Shown piece by piece: positions 37,448 through 45,087 of a stretch of 52,226 nt of DNA. Source of the stretch: Flavobacteriales bacterium (lineage in GTDB: Bacteria > Bacteroidota > Bacteroidia > Flavobacteriales_D > Crocinitomicaceae); the NCBI GenBank assembly GCA_947475275.1, contig CANJNE010000007.1:1-52226 (forward strand), in the 5' to 3' direction. The translations under genes were made by a program, and so were the position numbers. How positions within the stretch are numbered: the first letter of the stretch is position 1; each line of letters begins with the position of its first letter. The notes beneath the pieces are model-generated. The model saw only the letters and a program-made list of their open reading frames with translations. It was not told the DNA's origin and did not search any database.

Positions 37448-37756
37448 ATGGTTTCCAGAATAGTTAAATTGGAATTTCATCCGGAAAAAATGAAAGATTT
37501 TCTGGACTTTTTTGATGAGGTGAAATTCACGGTTAATACTTTTCCCGGTTGTAAAGGCATGCAGTTATTGAGAGTTAAAAGCAACGAGAACATTGTGTTT
37601 ACTTACAGCATTTGGGAAAGTGAAGCAGATTTGGAAAATTACCGCACTTCGGAAACATTTTCTAAGATTTGGCCTGTAATTAAACAGTGGTTTGCTGCAA
37701 AACCTGAAGCTTGGACGCTCAAAAATCACTTCGATGGCCTTGATTTATTAAATTAA
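37448..37756 (+). CDS. Small ABM-like (dimeric alpha/beta-barrel) protein
   Basis: The 102-residue protein resembles the antibiotic-biosynthesis-monooxygenase fold: strand-helix-strand with VSRIVKLEFHPEKMKDFLDFFDEV, FPGCKGMQLLRVKSNENIVFTYSIWES and DLENYRTSETFSKIW. Such proteins are heme-degrading enzymes, monooxygenases or unassigned. No cofactor site can be seen. It starts directly after the DUF62-family stop, so the pair is an operon with likely translational coupling. Substrate unknown. Confidence 0.8.
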   Translation: MVSRIVKLEFHPEKMKDFLDFFDEVKFTVNTFPGCKGMQLLRVKSNENIVFTYSIWESEADLENYRTSETFSKIWPVIKQWFAAKPEAWTLKNHFDGLDLLN

Positions 37757-37841
37757 TTTCAAGCTTTCAATGAAAAATTTTAATAAAAACGGTGCTTTAT
37801 GAAATATAAACGTACCTTTACTTAAATTTAATAACAAAATA

Positions 37842-38033
37842 ATGAGTAAAGGAGTTGTAAAATTCTTTAATGAAACAAAAGGATTCGGTTTCATTATTGA
37901 TACGGATTCTAGCAAAGAATACTTTGTGCATGTTTCCGGTTTGGTTGACAAAGTCAAAGAAAATGACGAAGTTGAATTCAACCTTGAAGAAGGCAGAAAA
38001 GGATTGAATGCAGTAAATGTGAAATTAGCGTAA
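37842..38033 (+). CDS. Cold-shock domain protein (CspA family)
   Basis: This 63-residue single-domain protein binds single-stranded RNA/DNA. RNP1-like KGFGFI and RNP2-like FVHVSGL are both present, and the N-terminus MSKGVVKFFNETKGFG is typical. A weak -7-like box TACCTTTA lies at 37813-37820. It is followed by a strong terminator and stands alone. The leader is short and I see no thermosensor structure. Confidence 0.95.
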   Translation: MSKGVVKFFNETKGFGFIIDTDSSKEYFVHVSGLVDKVKENDEVEFNLEEGRKGLNAVNVKLA

Positions 38034-38064
38034 TAAATATATTTAGCGTTTCTTTTAATTCTTG

Positions 38065-38087
38065 AAAGTCCCTTTTGGGACTTTTTT
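38065..38087 (+). terminator. Intrinsic terminator of the cold-shock gene
   Basis: AAAGTCCC, a TTTT loop, and GGGACTTT form an 8-bp stem followed by further T, 32 bases after the stop. Confidence 0.9.
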
Positions 38088-38168
38088 CGTTAATAAACTT
38101 TTGATTTTTCCATATTGGATTGGTGGAAACTCTGTCTATTTTCTAAAGTTAGGATTAAAATGAAATCG

Positions 38169-38176
38169 TAACTTTG
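38169..38176 (+). promoter_or_regulatory. Candidate -7 box for gldF
   Basis: TAACTTTG matches TAnnTTTG and is 23 bases upstream of the gldF ATG. No TTTG occurs at -33. Confidence 0.45.
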
Positions 38177-38198
38177 TAAAGTTTTTAAAAATGAACAC

Positions 38199-38930
38199 AT
38201 GAGAGCATTGTATTTCAGGGAAATTAAAAGTTTCCTGAGTTCTATTATCGGTTACATTTTTATATTTATCTTCTTGGTAGCCTCTTGGATTTTCCATTGG
38301 GTCATTACTTATGAAACCAATTTGCTTCAAGGGAATCAGGCGGATTTGATACCATTTTTTAATCTTTCACCCTTAATCCTTTTGGTTTTAATTCCAGCAA
38401 TAACGATGCGATCGATTGCTGAAGAACGTAGGACAGGGACCATAGAATTGCTTTTTACAAGACCCATTTCTGATCTTAAAATTTTACTAGCAAAATATTT
38501 CGCAGGAGTAACATTAATGGTTGTTGCCATTTTACCAACGATTGTCTATTACTTTTCCATGTATTACTTGGGTGACCCAGTTGGGATTATTGATGAAGGT
38601 GCGACATTTACTTCATACATTGGTCTTATATTGGTTGGTTCCTGTTTTGTAGCCATTGGTACTTTTGCATCTTCTCTAACAAGTAGCCAGATTGTAGCTT
38701 TTATAATTTCGATGTTCTTATGCTGGATTTTCTATGATGGTTTTATGCTTATTGGTTCGTACAATTTGCTTGGGGAGTTTGATTTTGTTGTGAAATACGC
38801 TAGTTTGTCCTATCATTTTGATGAAATCAAAAAAGGAATCATTGTTACAAATGATATCATCTATCTGATCAGTATAATCGTATTGTTTTTAACTGCTTCT
38901 TTGGCCGTAATTAAAACCTTAAAGAAATGA
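38199..38930 (+). CDS. gldF: Gliding-motility ABC transporter permease GldF
   Basis: GldF is the membrane part of the GldAFG ABC transporter, needed for gliding in Flavobacterium johnsoniae. The 243-residue protein has six membrane segments and the ABC-2 permease signature (TMRSIAEERRTGTIELLFTRPISDLKILLAKY, residues about 68-100, here broken: AEERRTGTIELL is the core). It overlaps gldG by 4 bases (ATGA). The ATPase gene gldA is not next to it, which is usual because gldA lies elsewhere in flavobacteria. Whether this organism glides cannot be told from sequence. Confidence 0.92.
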   Translation: MRALYFREIKSFLSSIIGYIFIFIFLVASWIFHWVITYETNLLQGNQADLIPFFNLSPLILLVLIPAITMRSIAEERRTGTIELLFTRPISDLKILLAKYFAGVTLMVVAILPTIVYYFSMYYLGDPVGIIDEGATFTSYIGLILVGSCFVAIGTFASSLTSSQIVAFIISMFLCWIFYDGFMLIGSYNLLGEFDFVVKYASLSYHFDEIKKGIIVTNDIIYLISIIVLFLTASLAVIKTLKK

Positions 38931-40723
38931 CAAAGAAAGGATCAAGTAAGTTTACCAATCGCCTTTTTAGTTGGGCATTCTTTTGGATTGTTCTGCTTGC
39001 CATAGTATTCTTGAATATCATTAGTAATTATGTCAATTACCGCATTGACATGACCCAAGATGGCCGTTATACACTTTCGGAAGACACGAAGAAGTTTCTA
39101 GAAAATCCAAAAAATCTTAAGAACAGACTAAATGTAAAAATATATTTGGACGGCAAATTGCCCTCTGAACTGAGAACATTTCGTAATGCCATAGAAGAAA
39201 AGTTGAATGAATTCAGGGAAATAGCTGGGGATCGAATAGAATATGAATTTATAGACCCAAATGTTGGTACAGAGCAGGAACAGTATGAATTGCAGCAGTC
39301 TTTAGTAGCTTCTGGAAAAGGAATTTTTCAATTAGATATGGTTTATGAGTCTGAAGGAGATCAGATAAAAATGGAAGTATGGCCTGGTGCCGTTTTCGAG
39401 TATGGAGGTGCAACAGTAGGTTATCTTCAATTTCTGCCAGGAACGCCGAAAGGTGTGACGTACCAGCTGTCTCAAGTTGTTGAATCAATTGAAAATTCAC
39501 TTATAAATTTGGAATACAATTTAATTAGTTCAATCCGCAGAGCAGTAAAGGATAAAAAACAACGTATCGCATTCTTACAGGGGCATGGTGAATTAGATTC
39601 TGATCATACAGTTTTAGCACGAAGAAGTATAGGATCTAATTATAATGTTACTGAAATTACTATTAATGACTCAATCGCCGCATTGAATGATGTAGATGGG
39701 CTCATCATTGCCTCTCCAAAAACACCTTTCACAGATAAAGAATTGTACGTGATCGATCAATTTGTGATGCGTGGCGGTAAATTGATGTGTTTACTCGACG
39801 CGGTAGAACTCAATGAAGACTCCTTAAATGCAAATGGAAATGCGCATACGGTTAGACTTGAAACCGGAATTGACGACATGCTTTTTGATTACGGTTTGAA
39901 ACTGAACGACAATTTGGTGGTTGATGCAGATAACTGTATGGAAAAAGTATTGTATTATGCTAATATTCCATCAATTCCTAAATGGTTTTTTTATGTACTT
40001 GCAGAACCTACTCTCCACCCCATTTCCAAAAATGTTGAAAGAGTATCTTTAAAATATACGAGTGAAGTCGAAATATTGGATTTGCCCGGAGTTACTATCA
40101 CCCCAATTCTTACTTCTTCAACTAATAGTAATGTAACAGGTTATGCTCCATTGGTTAGTTTGGGAATGCCAATGAATTATGGAGACAATCCAGAGTTAGT
40201 TCCAAATCTTCAAGATGAATCCAATAAGCATGTACTAGCAGCAATTGCTGAAGGAACTTTTTTGTCTAGATTTAGAAATCGTATAATTGATGACCAATAT
40301 CTCACTGCAATAGAAAGCGATCCAGAATTGAAACGCAAATATAAAAAGTTGAATAGTAGCTCGAAACCAGGCAAAATTGTACTGATTGGAAACGGCAGAT
40401 TTATCTCAAATTCACTAAGAGTTAATGCACAAGGACAATTGTTCCCATCCTTGCAATTAGATGAAGATTTATATTTTTATCAAGGAAAAAGTCAATTAGT
40501 TGGGAATAAGGAGTTTTTTGAAAATTTAGTTGATTATACAATGGATGAAGGTACTATATTGAACTTGAGAACGAGAAAAGTTGACATTTATGCTCTGGAT
40601 AAGTACAAAGTAAAAAATGAAGGAAAGTTTTACAAAGCCATTAATATTATTATTCCTGTTCTTTTGGTTGGTCTTTTTGCAGCATTAATGTTGTTTATTA
40701 GAAAAAGAAAATATGCGAAATAA
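38927..40723 (+). CDS. gldG: Gliding-motility ABC transporter component GldG
   Basis: GldG is the extracytoplasmic, membrane-anchored partner of GldF. The 598-residue protein has a membrane segment at about 12-33, a domain beginning NIISNYVNYRIDMTQDGRYTLS (broken here: MTQDGRYTLS is the conserved part), KIYLDGKLPSEL, the segment IAFLQGHGELD (about 213-223), IASPKTPFTDKE, and a C-terminal membrane segment (about 572-592) followed by RKRKYAK. The layout matches the GldG family. It starts within the gldF stop (ATGA). Confidence 0.93.
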   Translation: MTKKGSSKFTNRLFSWAFFWIVLLAIVFLNIISNYVNYRIDMTQDGRYTLSEDTKKFLENPKNLKNRLNVKIYLDGKLPSELRTFRNAIEEKLNEFREIAGDRIEYEFIDPNVGTEQEQYELQQSLVASGKGIFQLDMVYESEGDQIKMEVWPGAVFEYGGATVGYLQFLPGTPKGVTYQLSQVVESIENSLINLEYNLISSIRRAVKDKKQRIAFLQGHGELDSDHTVLARRSIGSNYNVTEITINDSIAALNDVDGLIIASPKTPFTDKELYVIDQFVMRGGKLMCLLDAVELNEDSLNANGNAHTVRLETGIDDMLFDYGLKLNDNLVVDADNCMEKVLYYANIPSIPKWFFYVLAEPTLHPISKNVERVSLKYTSEVEILDLPGVTITPILTSSTNSNVTGYAPLVSLGMPMNYGDNPELVPNLQDESNKHVLAAIAEGTFLSRFRNRIIDDQYLTAIESDPELKRKYKKLNSSSKPGKIVLIGNGRFISNSLRVNAQGQLFPSLQLDEDLYFYQGKSQLVGNKEFFENLVDYTMDEGTILNLRTRKVDIYALDKYKVKNEGKFYKAINIIIPVLLVGLFAALMLFIRKRKYAK

Positions 40724-40726
40724 GCC

Positions 40727-41758
40727 ATGAAAAAAAGTGTACTATTAATTGTTTCATTGCTGATATTGGTTGGATTAGGTTGGTTTGCCTTCAGTTTAAT
40801 GAAACAAAAGCCCAAATCAGATTCGGAACTTATAGAGTTTGCCGTTGCTGATACCGCGAGTATTGATAAAATTGTTATTCAAGACCCAAATACCAATGCC
40901 TTCACACTGCAGCGAAGCGGAAAAATATGGACTGATGGTGATGGAGGCTGTATCAATCAGCAAAGTGTTCAGTTTATTTTAGAAACGTTTAAAAAAATAG
41001 AATTCAAAGGCTATTTACCAGATAATTCTCAAGATAAAATTGAGCAATTGATGTCTACACAGCACACTAAGGTAATGATTTACAAAAATGGAGATTGGAT
41101 AAAAACCTGGTTTATTGGACCTCCTGCACAAGACCATTATGGCCAAATCATGCTTTTGGATGATGCAACTTATGGTAAAAGTGCACACCCCGTAATCATG
41201 AAAATTCGAGGCGAAAATGGGATAATTGAACCAAGATTTTTTGCCGATCCTAGAAAATGGATGTGTACCAATATTTTTAGTTTGAGTTCCGATAAAATAG
41301 CATCAATATCGGTCAAATTTAATGACAAGCCTGAAATGAGTTTCAGTTTGAATAAGAGCGGTGGCGATATTCAAGTATTCCAGCAAAATCAGCGGCTATC
41401 AATAAAAGACACCGCAAGAGTTTACAGATATCTTCAGAATTATAAAAAAATTCATTTCGAGTTGCCTAATTATGAGTTGAATACACTCCAATTGGATAGT
41501 TTAAAAAAGACGGTTCCTTTCGCTGTGCTGACAGTAAAGGAAACGAATGGTAAAGGAACAATCTTGAAGATGTTTAGAATAAAAACAACAGATAAAAGAC
41601 CAAATGAATTCGGCGAAATCGTAGATAATGATTTGGATAGGTTTTGGTGCCAATTGCCCAATGGAAGTATTGTGAAATGTCAGTATTTTGTTTTCAATCC
41701 TTTGCTTTATGGTAACGTTTATTTTCCCATGTCGAACCCAGTGTTAAAGACACCTTGA
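40727..41758 (+). CDS. Membrane-anchored DUF4340-like protein linked to gldFG
   Basis: The 343-residue protein has an N-terminal membrane anchor (VLLIVSLLILVGLGWFAF, about 4-21) and a soluble extracytoplasmic region with two repeated units resembling DUF4340 (IDKIVIQDPNTNAFTLQRSGKIW and IASISVKFNDKPEMSFSLNKSGGDIQVF). DUF4340 proteins commonly accompany GldF/GldG-type ABC transporters in other bacteria. It starts 3 bases after gldG, so it belongs to the same operon. The precise function is unknown; a role as transporter accessory is inference. Confidence 0.75.
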   Translation: MKKSVLLIVSLLILVGLGWFAFSLMKQKPKSDSELIEFAVADTASIDKIVIQDPNTNAFTLQRSGKIWTDGDGGCINQQSVQFILETFKKIEFKGYLPDNSQDKIEQLMSTQHTKVMIYKNGDWIKTWFIGPPAQDHYGQIMLLDDATYGKSAHPVIMKIRGENGIIEPRFFADPRKWMCTNIFSLSSDKIASISVKFNDKPEMSFSLNKSGGDIQVFQQNQRLSIKDTARVYRYLQNYKKIHFELPNYELNTLQLDSLKKTVPFAVLTVKETNGKGTILKMFRIKTTDKRPNEFGEIVDNDLDRFWCQLPNGSIVKCQYFVFNPLLYGNVYFPMSNPVLKTP

Positions 41759-41818
41759 TTGTTAATAAAAAATTATAAAAAAAGAGACACTGGTTCGTAC
41801 CAAAACCTCTTGGTTTCT

Positions 41819-41826
41819 TAGTTTTG
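41819..41826 (+). promoter_or_regulatory. Candidate -7 box for dnaN
   Basis: TAGTTTTG matches TAnnTTTG, 16 bases before the dnaN ATG. A gene pair that lies so close may still be partly read from gldF. Confidence 0.4.
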
Positions 41827-41842
41827 AATAAAATTTGAAAGA

Positions 41843-42961
41843 ATGAATTTCGTAGTATCCAGTAGCGCTTTATTGAAACATCTTCAGAGTATTTCCGGAG
41901 TATTAAGTACCAGCAATGCTTTGCCAATTTTAGATAATTTTTTGGTTGAGGTAGGTGATGGTAAGTTAATCATTTCTGCATCTGATTTAGAAACCACCAT
42001 GCGGACGAGTATGGAGGCTGAAACGAAGGAGCAAGGAAAAATCGCTATACCTGCAAAATTACTTCTTGATGTTTTAAAAGCCCTGCCAGATCAGCCTTGC
42101 ACCTTTCTAATAAATCCGTCCAATTTTTCAATTGAGATTTCGTACGATAATGGGAAGTCAAAAATGACAGGTTTCAATGGTGATGATTATCCAAAAACAC
42201 CTACAATTGAAAATAGCAATCAATTAAAAGTTTCAGGTGAAATAATTTCAAAGGCGATTAATAAAACACTTTTTGCTACAGGTAATGATGAATTACGCCC
42301 CGTAATGAGTGGTGTGTATTGTCAGTTCAGTCCTCAAGATATTACTTTTGTTGCTACCGATGCACACAAATTGGTGAGATACAGTAGAACGGATTCTCAG
42401 GCTACAGGTAGTTCAGCGTTTATATTACCAAAAAAGCCGTTGAACCTTATTAAATCCAATTTAACAGGTAGTGAAGAGGTTCTTGTTGAATACAACGAGA
42501 GCAATGCGGTTTTCACGTTTAATGATATGGTGATGGTTTGTCGTTTAATTGATGGTAAATATCCAAACTATGAAGCGGTAATTCCAAAAGAAAATCCTAA
42601 TGTACTTACAATAGATCGCGCTCAGTTTTTAAGTTCAATTCGTCGTGTTTCGATTTTTGCTAACAAAACAACACATCAAATTAAATTGAAATTAGCCGGT
42701 TCAGAATTGTCATTATCAGCAGAAGATATTGATTTTGCTAATGAGGCAAATGAGAGATTAACCTGTCACTACGATGGTGATGATATGGAAATCGGGTTTA
42801 ATTCTCGCTTTTTAATGGAAATGTTGAATAATCTTGATGGAGCAGAGGTGAAACTTGCTATGAGCGAACCTTCTCGTGCAGGATTATTGATGCCGGCAAA
42901 TGGTGACAATCAAAATGAAGATATTTTAATGCTTGTGATGCCCGTAATGCTGAACAGGTAA
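41843..42961 (+). CDS. dnaN: DNA polymerase III beta sliding clamp
   Basis: The clamp encircles DNA as a dimer and holds the replicative polymerase. The 372-residue protein has three repeated domains of about 120 residues, starting MNFVVSSSALLKHLQSISGVL, with the second domain at TFVATDAHKLVRYS and the third ending LMLVMPVMLNR (the MPVML end contributes to the partner-binding pocket). dnaN directly downstream of gldG and its partner is a conserved arrangement in Flavobacteriia as far as I recall. dnaA is not adjacent, so this is not a dnaA-dnaN origin region. Confidence 0.98.
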   Translation: MNFVVSSSALLKHLQSISGVLSTSNALPILDNFLVEVGDGKLIISASDLETTMRTSMEAETKEQGKIAIPAKLLLDVLKALPDQPCTFLINPSNFSIEISYDNGKSKMTGFNGDDYPKTPTIENSNQLKVSGEIISKAINKTLFATGNDELRPVMSGVYCQFSPQDITFVATDAHKLVRYSRTDSQATGSSAFILPKKPLNLIKSNLTGSEEVLVEYNESNAVFTFNDMVMVCRLIDGKYPNYEAVIPKENPNVLTIDRAQFLSSIRRVSIFANKTTHQIKLKLAGSELSLSAEDIDFANEANERLTCHYDGDDMEIGFNSRFLMEMLNNLDGAEVKLAMSEPSRAGLLMPANGDNQNEDILMLVMPVMLNR

Positions 42962-43066
42962 TTGCATTTAGCTTAATATCCTCCCATTAACAGAAGTAAT
43001 TTTAATTTAAACTAAAAAACGCTTCATCCTTTGGGTTTTTTAATTTAGTGAATATTACTAAAATCC

Positions 43067-43074
43067 TACATTTG
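43067..43074 (+). promoter_or_regulatory. Candidate -7 box for the first Crp/Fnr gene
   Basis: TACATTTG matches TAnnTTTG. TTTAG at 43044-43048, 18 bases upstream, is a near -33 match. The ATG at 43091 follows after about 16 bases. Confidence 0.5.
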
Positions 43075-43090
43075 TATCAAATGAAATATT

Positions 43091-43783
43091 ATGTTGGATA
43101 AGTCCCATAAAAATGTTACTTGTGACACTTGTGGTGCGCGAAGATTTTCATTATTCAATAATGTTTCGGAAGTCGAATTAAATGGTCTTGATCACGCCAA
43201 AAGCTGTTCCTATTATAAAAAAAACCAAGCCTTGTTTGTGGAGGGTAGTTATCCGAGAGGTGTATTTTGCATCAACCAAGGTAAGATCAAGGTATTTACA
43301 CTAGGCGATGAAGGAAAAGAGCAAATTATCCATATTGCGAAACAAGGTGAAATCATTGGATTTAGATCGATGTTTAGTGAGGAGCCTTACAAGGTTTCGG
43401 CATCAACCTTAGAGGAAAGTAACATTTGTTTTATAGGGCGTGATGAGTTTCTAAATATGATTGATACCAATCAAACATTGAGAAACGGCATCATTAAAGA
43501 ATTGTCCAAAGAATTGGGTGAAAGAGCCTTGTTCATAACCAATATGGCCCAGAAGTCTGTTCGCGAGCGATTGGCTTTTGCATTATTGATTTTAGATGAA
43601 ATTTATGGCGATGAACAAATTAACCTAACTCGGGAAGATTTAGCCAATTTCGTTGGAACAGCAACAGAGACATTGATCCGACTCTTACGAGATTTTAAGG
43701 ACGAAGGTATTATTGAAACACATACCCGAAAAGTACAAATCATAAATAAAGATAAATTGTTGATTTTGGCAGGAAAAAAATAG
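43091..43783 (+). CDS. Crp/Fnr-family transcription regulator with N-terminal CxxC
   Basis: The 230-residue protein has an N-terminal segment with CDTCGARRFSLF (Cys11 and Cys14), a cyclic-nucleotide-binding-type beta domain (about 35-150; GVFCINQGKIKVF, EQIIHIAKQGEIIGFRSMF), a dimer helix (about 150-180; MAQKSVRERLAFALLIL), and a Crp-type helix-turn-helix (about 185-215; LTREDLANFVGTATETLIRLLRDFKDEG). The CxxC resembles the N-terminal Cys cluster of FNR-type sensors, but I cannot place all four cluster cysteines (others at about 39 and 61 are possible), so redox or oxygen sensing is tentative. Single gene, transcribed away from dnaN. Confidence 0.9.
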   Translation: MLDKSHKNVTCDTCGARRFSLFNNVSEVELNGLDHAKSCSYYKKNQALFVEGSYPRGVFCINQGKIKVFTLGDEGKEQIIHIAKQGEIIGFRSMFSEEPYKVSASTLEESNICFIGRDEFLNMIDTNQTLRNGIIKELSKELGERALFITNMAQKSVRERLAFALLILDEIYGDEQINLTREDLANFVGTATETLIRLLRDFKDEGIIETHTRKVQIINKDKLLILAGKK

Positions 43784-43838
43784 TAAAAAAACTATATTTC
43801 ATTGCTATTTCTGAACATAGTAGCTAGTCTAATGTTGA

Positions 43839-45086
43839 CTACTCCATGACAATTATTTTATTTACGAATTGTAAATTTTCTCCAAGGAACACAAGGCTAT
43901 AAATTCCCGGTGTAATATTTTTTAAGGAACTTATATCCCCTTCTTGATTTATTTCAATTGGATAGCTTCTTCCATGAATATCAATCAAAGTGATTTGATA
44001 ATTTGATACATCTGCAGAGAAATGAAGTGAAGTTTGATTGGATACCGGATTTGGATACACTTGTAACGCATCGATTTCGGATTGCTCTTCGATATTTAAA
44101 TATTCCAACCTAAATCGAGCCAATCCGCCATTGTCTGTACCAACCCAAATATTATCCGTTGAATCTCTTGTAATGCAATGAATATAATTATTAGGAAGAG
44201 GAGAATTTTGCACGTCAAAATTGACCCAATCCGAATTGTTGGTTCGAACGATTACTCCGTTTTGATGGGATCCAATTAAATAGTGCTGATGACGATCAAT
44301 CTCAAATGCAGTTAAGCTGTTTGTGGGTATTGATGAATTGGAAACGTTAAATGTTAACCAAATTTGATTTCCAGTTTCGGTGAAAAGACCTTGAGCAGTT
44401 GATGCAAACCAAGGATTATATAACGCATCGTATTGAACGGAAATGGATGAATTGTCAGGTAAATTTGACGTTGCCAAGGTATAAATTATTGGATTGTCAT
44501 TTACAATATAGAATATTCCACCATTGATAGTAGTCACGCAAGGAATTCCCGTTTGATCAAAAGCTAAAGAGGTAATGTTATTGGACAGTAATCCTGAATT
44601 GGCAATCGTCCAAGTTGTCCATGTATTCCAGTCATACCTGCACAAGCCTTCAACAGTTCCTACCCACAGTTCATGGGATGGGGAAAAACCAATAGTTCTG
44701 ATGAAATTGTCGGCAATATCAGAATTAGAAGTATTGTAGTTTGTCCAAAAAGAGCCATCAAATTTAAAAATGCCACTTAGTGTTGTGCCAATCCAAATGT
44801 GGTTGTTGTGATCTACAGCTAAGGCTCGGATGTAATCATCTGTTAATTCGGAATTCTGCGTGTTGAAGCTATTCCAAGTTCCTTGATTGTAATTGAACAA
44901 TCCGTGATCCGTTCCAATCCAAACCGTATTATTAGAGTCAACTACTAAACAGCGAACAGTATTGTTGGTTAGTGGAGAATTAGTAGTGTCGAAAATTTCC
45001 CAATCCGAGGTGATTTGACTTAAAAAAAAACTTCCGTTACCAAATAGCAACGGAAGCATTAAGATTAATTTTAAGCGAAAACGCAT
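43839..45086 (-). CDS. Two-component-regulator-type propeller protein with T9SS type A tail
   Basis: From the ATG at 45086 the protein is 415 residues with a signal peptide (MRFRLKLILMLPLLFGNGSFF, cleaved after FLSQ). A TTG at 45095 is possible but adds only three residues and overlaps the upstream gene. Residues about 30-330 are seven blades of about 43 residues each with the Reg_prop signature (WIGTDHGLF, WIGTTLSGIF, WVGTVEGLC, CVTTINGGIF, WFASTAQGLF, YLIGSHQNGV, WVGTDNGGLA). Residues about 343-415 are a T9SS type A tail (VYPNPVSNQTSLHF, PGIYSLVF). No kinase or membrane segment is present, so this is a free secreted propeller. It follows the lysyl-oxidase gene by 1 base. Confidence 0.9.
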   Translation of the reverse strand: MRFRLKLILMLPLLFGNGSFFLSQITSDWEIFDTTNSPLTNNTVRCLVVDSNNTVWIGTDHGLFNYNQGTWNSFNTQNSELTDDYIRALAVDHNNHIWIGTTLSGIFKFDGSFWTNYNTSNSDIADNFIRTIGFSPSHELWVGTVEGLCRYDWNTWTTWTIANSGLLSNNITSLAFDQTGIPCVTTINGGIFYIVNDNPIIYTLATSNLPDNSSISVQYDALYNPWFASTAQGLFTETGNQIWLTFNVSNSSIPTNSLTAFEIDRHQHYLIGSHQNGVIVRTNNSDWVNFDVQNSPLPNNYIHCITRDSTDNIWVGTDNGGLARFRLEYLNIEEQSEIDALQVYPNPVSNQTSLHFSADVSNYQITLIDIHGRSYPIEINQEGDISSLKNITPGIYSLVFLGENLQFVNKIIVME

Positions 45087-45087
45087 G

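Noticed and set aside
41790-41822. Hairpin AAACC-TCTT-GGTTT before dnaN
   Set aside because: The stem is only 5 bp and is followed by too few T for a convincing terminator; it overlaps the dnaN promoter region.
41843-42961. dnaN as a sign of the replication origin
   Set aside because: No dnaA gene or DnaA-box cluster is seen near; in this phylum dnaN is often away from the origin.
43010-43045. AAAAAAC and GTTTTTT flanking CGCTTCATCC after dnaN
   Set aside because: The stem is nearly all A-T with a long loop; it may be a weak terminator but I cannot support it.
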